Shown: piece after piece, positions 62,377 to 64,000 of the stretch
Layout of the letters: every line of letters starts with the position of its first letter
Position numbering within the stretch: the first letter of the stretch is position 1
Assembly: GCA_025356445.1 (NCBI GenBank)
Contig: JANXSZ010000083.1
Location: 1 to 64,000, forward strand
Direction: 5' to 3'
Source of the DNA: Betaproteobacteria bacterium
GTDB taxonomy: Bacteria > Pseudomonadota > Gammaproteobacteria > Burkholderiales > Burkholderiaceae_C
Length of the DNA stretch: 64,000 bases
Program-made: the position numbers and the translations under genes
Notes under the pieces: generated by a model
The model's database searches: none
The model's input: only the letters and a program-made list of their open reading frames with translations
What the model was told of the DNA's origin: nothing

Positions 62377-62406
62377 GGGCGAGGGCGAGGGCGAGGGCGA
62401 GGGCGA
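62377..62406. repeat. Hexanucleotide tandem repeat (GGGCGA)5
   Basis: Five perfect GGGCGA units, then a degenerate GGACGTGGGCG, between the response regulator start and the parB stop. Short tandem repeats change length by slippage. Confidence 0.9.
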
Positions 62407-62417
62407 GGACGTGGGCG

Positions 62418-63407
62418 TCAGGCCGTCCCGCGCAGCCGCTCAATCAAGCCGTTGAGCGCGTCCAGCGAACCGAACTGAATCGCCAGCTCGCCCATCTCCT
62501 CAAACTTGCCATGGCGTTTGACACGCTTTTTAATGCGCACCTCCACATCGGCCATCAGCAGGTCAGACAGCTCCTCTTCCACCCGCTTGATGTCACGCGA
62601 CTTTTGCACCTTGGGCGCACTGGCCGCTTGATCGGGTTCTGTAGAGAGCTTTTTCACCAGGCTTTCAGCCTCGCGCACCGACATGTTCTTGGCGCTGATC
62701 TGGTTCGCGGCGGTAATCTGGCTGGCTTTGTCCAGCGCCAGCAAAGCACGGGCGTGGCCCATGTCCAGGTCACCGGCCATCAGCATGGTTTGCACCGGGT
62801 CAGCCAAATTCAGCAGGCGCAGAAGGTTACTGGCAGCGCTGCGCGAACGGCCCACAGCTTGGGCGGCGGTCTCGTGCGTGAGGCCAAACTCTTTCACCAA
62901 ACGCTGCAAACCCTGCGCTTCTTCCAGCGGATTCAGGTCTTCTCGCTGGATGTTTTCAATCAACGACATGGCTGCGGCGGCTTCGTCTGGCACGTCACGT
63001 ACCAGCACGGGCACGCTGTCCAGACCGGCCAGTTTGGCCGCGCGGAAGCGGCGCTCACCCGCGATGATCTCGTACACCGGGCGGCTGCTGGGCTGAGGCG
63101 TGCTGCCCGCAGCGGCACCGGCCGTCAACAAGGCAGTACGGCGGCGCTGGCCGTCTGCAGCCTCCAGGCGGCGTACCAAAATCGGCTGCATGATGCCCTG
63201 CGCCTTGATGCTTTCAGCCAGCTCGTACAGCGCACCTTCGTCCATGCGCGTGCGGGGCTGGTAGGCACCGGGTACGATGTCCGTCAGTGGCAAAGTCGAT
63301 GACAGCCCGGCAGTGGAGCCGGTTTCGTCTGCGGCGTTGTCTTCGACTTTGGGGCCCAGCAAGGCTTCGAGTCCACGGCCTAAGCCTTTGGGTTTTTTGG
63401 TGACCAT
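62418..63407 (-). CDS. parB: Chromosome-partitioning protein ParB
   Basis: A 329-aa ParB/Spo0J. The N-terminal GLGRGLEALLG contacts ParA. The CTPase domain has the box motifs GERRFRAAKLAG near 118 and ENIQREDLNPLEEA near 150. A central HTH for parS follows (LTHETAAQAVGRSRSAASNLLRL in parts, about 175-200), then a C-terminal dimerisation domain. Between the strands ILVRRL and YEIIAGERR there is an insertion of about 25 residues rich in Arg, Ala, Ser and Pro. parA is not in the window and should lie to the right, beyond the hydrolase gene. No good parS site was seen here. Confidence 0.95.
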   Translation of the reverse strand: MVTKKPKGLGRGLEALLGPKVEDNAADETGSTAGLSSTLPLTDIVPGAYQPRTRMDEGALYELAESIKAQGIMQPILVRRLEAADGQRRRTALLTAGAAAGSTPQPSSRPVYEIIAGERRFRAAKLAGLDSVPVLVRDVPDEAAAAMSLIENIQREDLNPLEEAQGLQRLVKEFGLTHETAAQAVGRSRSAASNLLRLLNLADPVQTMLMAGDLDMGHARALLALDKASQITAANQISAKNMSVREAESLVKKLSTEPDQAASAPKVQKSRDIKRVEEELSDLLMADVEVRIKKRVKRHGKFEEMGELAIQFGSLDALNGLIERLRGTA

Positions 63408-63413
63408 GTGCGC

Positions 63414-63965
63414 TTACGCCTTATCGTGTTGTTGCATCAAAATATGTAGCAGCCGATGCCCATCGGGCCAGCTGTCCAAGCCTGATTCGGCATTGATATG
63501 TCCGCTGTCGCCGTAGTCGATAAACTGCGATCCCCAGTTTTTTGCCAAGGTTTGGGCACGCTCAAAATCACAATACGGATCGTTATGGCTGCCCAGCAGC
63601 ACACTGGGGAACGGTAATTTTTGCAGCGGTATAGGCGACCAGCTGTAGAGCTGCGCACGGATCTCTTCGCGCTCCACGTCACCAGGGGCGACCAGCAACG
63701 CTGCTTTCACGCGGTGGGTGTTTTGTGAATGTGACGCCCAAGCGGCAACGAGGATGCAACCCAGGCTGTGCGCCACCAGCACGATGGGGCCATCGCACGC
63801 AAGCACCACATCTTCCAGGCGGCTGATCCAGTCACCGCGCAACGGGTGCATCCAGTCGTGTTGCTCCACGCGGGCATAGCGGTACTGGGCTTCCCACAGG
63901 CTTTGCCAATGGTCAGACCCGCTGCCCTGCCAGCCGGGAAGAATGAGGACGTTGGAAGGCTTCAT
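63414..63965 (-). CDS. RBBP9/YdeN-family serine hydrolase
   Basis: A 183-aa alpha/beta hydrolase: N-terminal LILPGWQGSGSDHWQ, nucleophile elbow VAHSLGC near 66, acid Asp in SHNDPYC near 127 and catalytic His in DSGHINAESG near 155, which is the family signature. The physiological substrate is unknown. It ends six bases before parB on the same strand and so is probably co-transcribed with it. Confidence 0.9.
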   Translation of the reverse strand: MKPSNVLILPGWQGSGSDHWQSLWEAQYRYARVEQHDWMHPLRGDWISRLEDVVLACDGPIVLVAHSLGCILVAAWASHSQNTHRVKAALLVAPGDVEREEIRAQLYSWSPIPLQKLPFPSVLLGSHNDPYCDFERAQTLAKNWGSQFIDYGDSGHINAESGLDSWPDGHRLLHILMQQHDKA

Positions 63966-63977
63966 TTGAAATTGAAC

Positions 63978-63996
63978 ACTATGAATTTAATAGCAC
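63978..63996. repeat. Dispersed short repeat at the right edge
   Basis: ACTATGAATTTAATAGCAC, one mismatch from the 50703-50721 copy, just upstream of the hydrolase start. Confidence 0.6.
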
Positions 63997-64000
63997 TTGA

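Noticed and set aside
62377-62406. CRISPR-like tandem array
   Set aside because: Units are six bases with no spacers; it is a simple sequence repeat.

Overview
The window looks like chromosomal DNA of a betaproteobacterium, most likely in the Burkholderiales and probably Comamonadaceae. This is an inference from gene content: methionine synthase split into two genes with a SAH riboswitch, several Bug/TctC-type periplasmic receptors, a nag-type gentisate cluster, a GTP-dependent PEP carboxykinase, and a short dispersed GCTA...TAGC repeat family. The DNA is GC-rich and densely coded on both strands. The genus cannot be decided from the window. I saw no tRNA, rRNA, IS element, prophage or CRISPR array. 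The left edge cuts the second half of metH.

Layout. 1-7.5 kb: the two halves of metH, both on the minus strand, separated by a cyclic-nucleotide signalling group (cNMP-binding protein, FecR-domain protein, OmpA-like lipoprotein, CHASE2 nucleotide cyclase). 7.6-16.8 kb: recQ, a chimeric remnant ORF, a secreted alpha/beta hydrolase, an EAL phosphodiesterase, a double AAA+ ATPase, threonine ammonia-lyase and a 45-aa membrane peptide. 17-26.4 kb: pckG with strong terminators, a LysR regulator, a PAS-GGDEF-EAL protein, a metallophosphoesterase, a TetR regulator and a YegD-like Hsp70. 26.4-31.3 kb: an orphan molybdenum hydroxylase large subunit, an M14 carboxypeptidase and a Bug receptor.

31.3-37.8 kb: a gentisate catabolic operon (3-hydroxybenzoate 6-hydroxylase, FAH-family hydrolase, gentisate dioxygenase) divergent from a LysR gene, then a flavin reductase, a DMT exporter and a fasciclin protein. 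37.9-45.7 kb: a crotonase, an amidohydrolase divergent from a GntR regulator, two Bug receptors and a large HD-GYP sensor. 45.8-56 kb: acetoacetate-CoA ligase, a Phd/PIN toxin-antitoxin pair, a TetR regulator with its own operator, a four-gene ABC uptake system, a cyclase-family hydrolase, fumarylacetoacetase and a MenI-like thioesterase. 56-64 kb: cobalamin adenosyltransferase, a D-lactate/glycolate-type dehydrogenase, a CsgG-like lipoprotein, a NarL-type two-component pair, parB and an RBBP9-like hydrolase.

How the genes work together. Three themes stand out. First, second messengers: one class III cyclase with a cNMP-binding protein, and three c-di-GMP enzymes (EAL, GGDEF-EAL, HD-GYP). Second, aromatic and organic acid catabolism: gentisate ring cleavage, fumarylacetoacetate cleavage whose acetoacetate product can be activated by the nearby acetoacetate-CoA ligase, plus several uptake receptors. 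Third, B12 and one-carbon metabolism: the metH halves under SAH control and a PduO-type adenosyltransferase. The best candidate for a poorly described system is the FecR/OmpA/CHASE2-cyclase/cNMP-binding group, readable as a trans-envelope cyclic nucleotide circuit.
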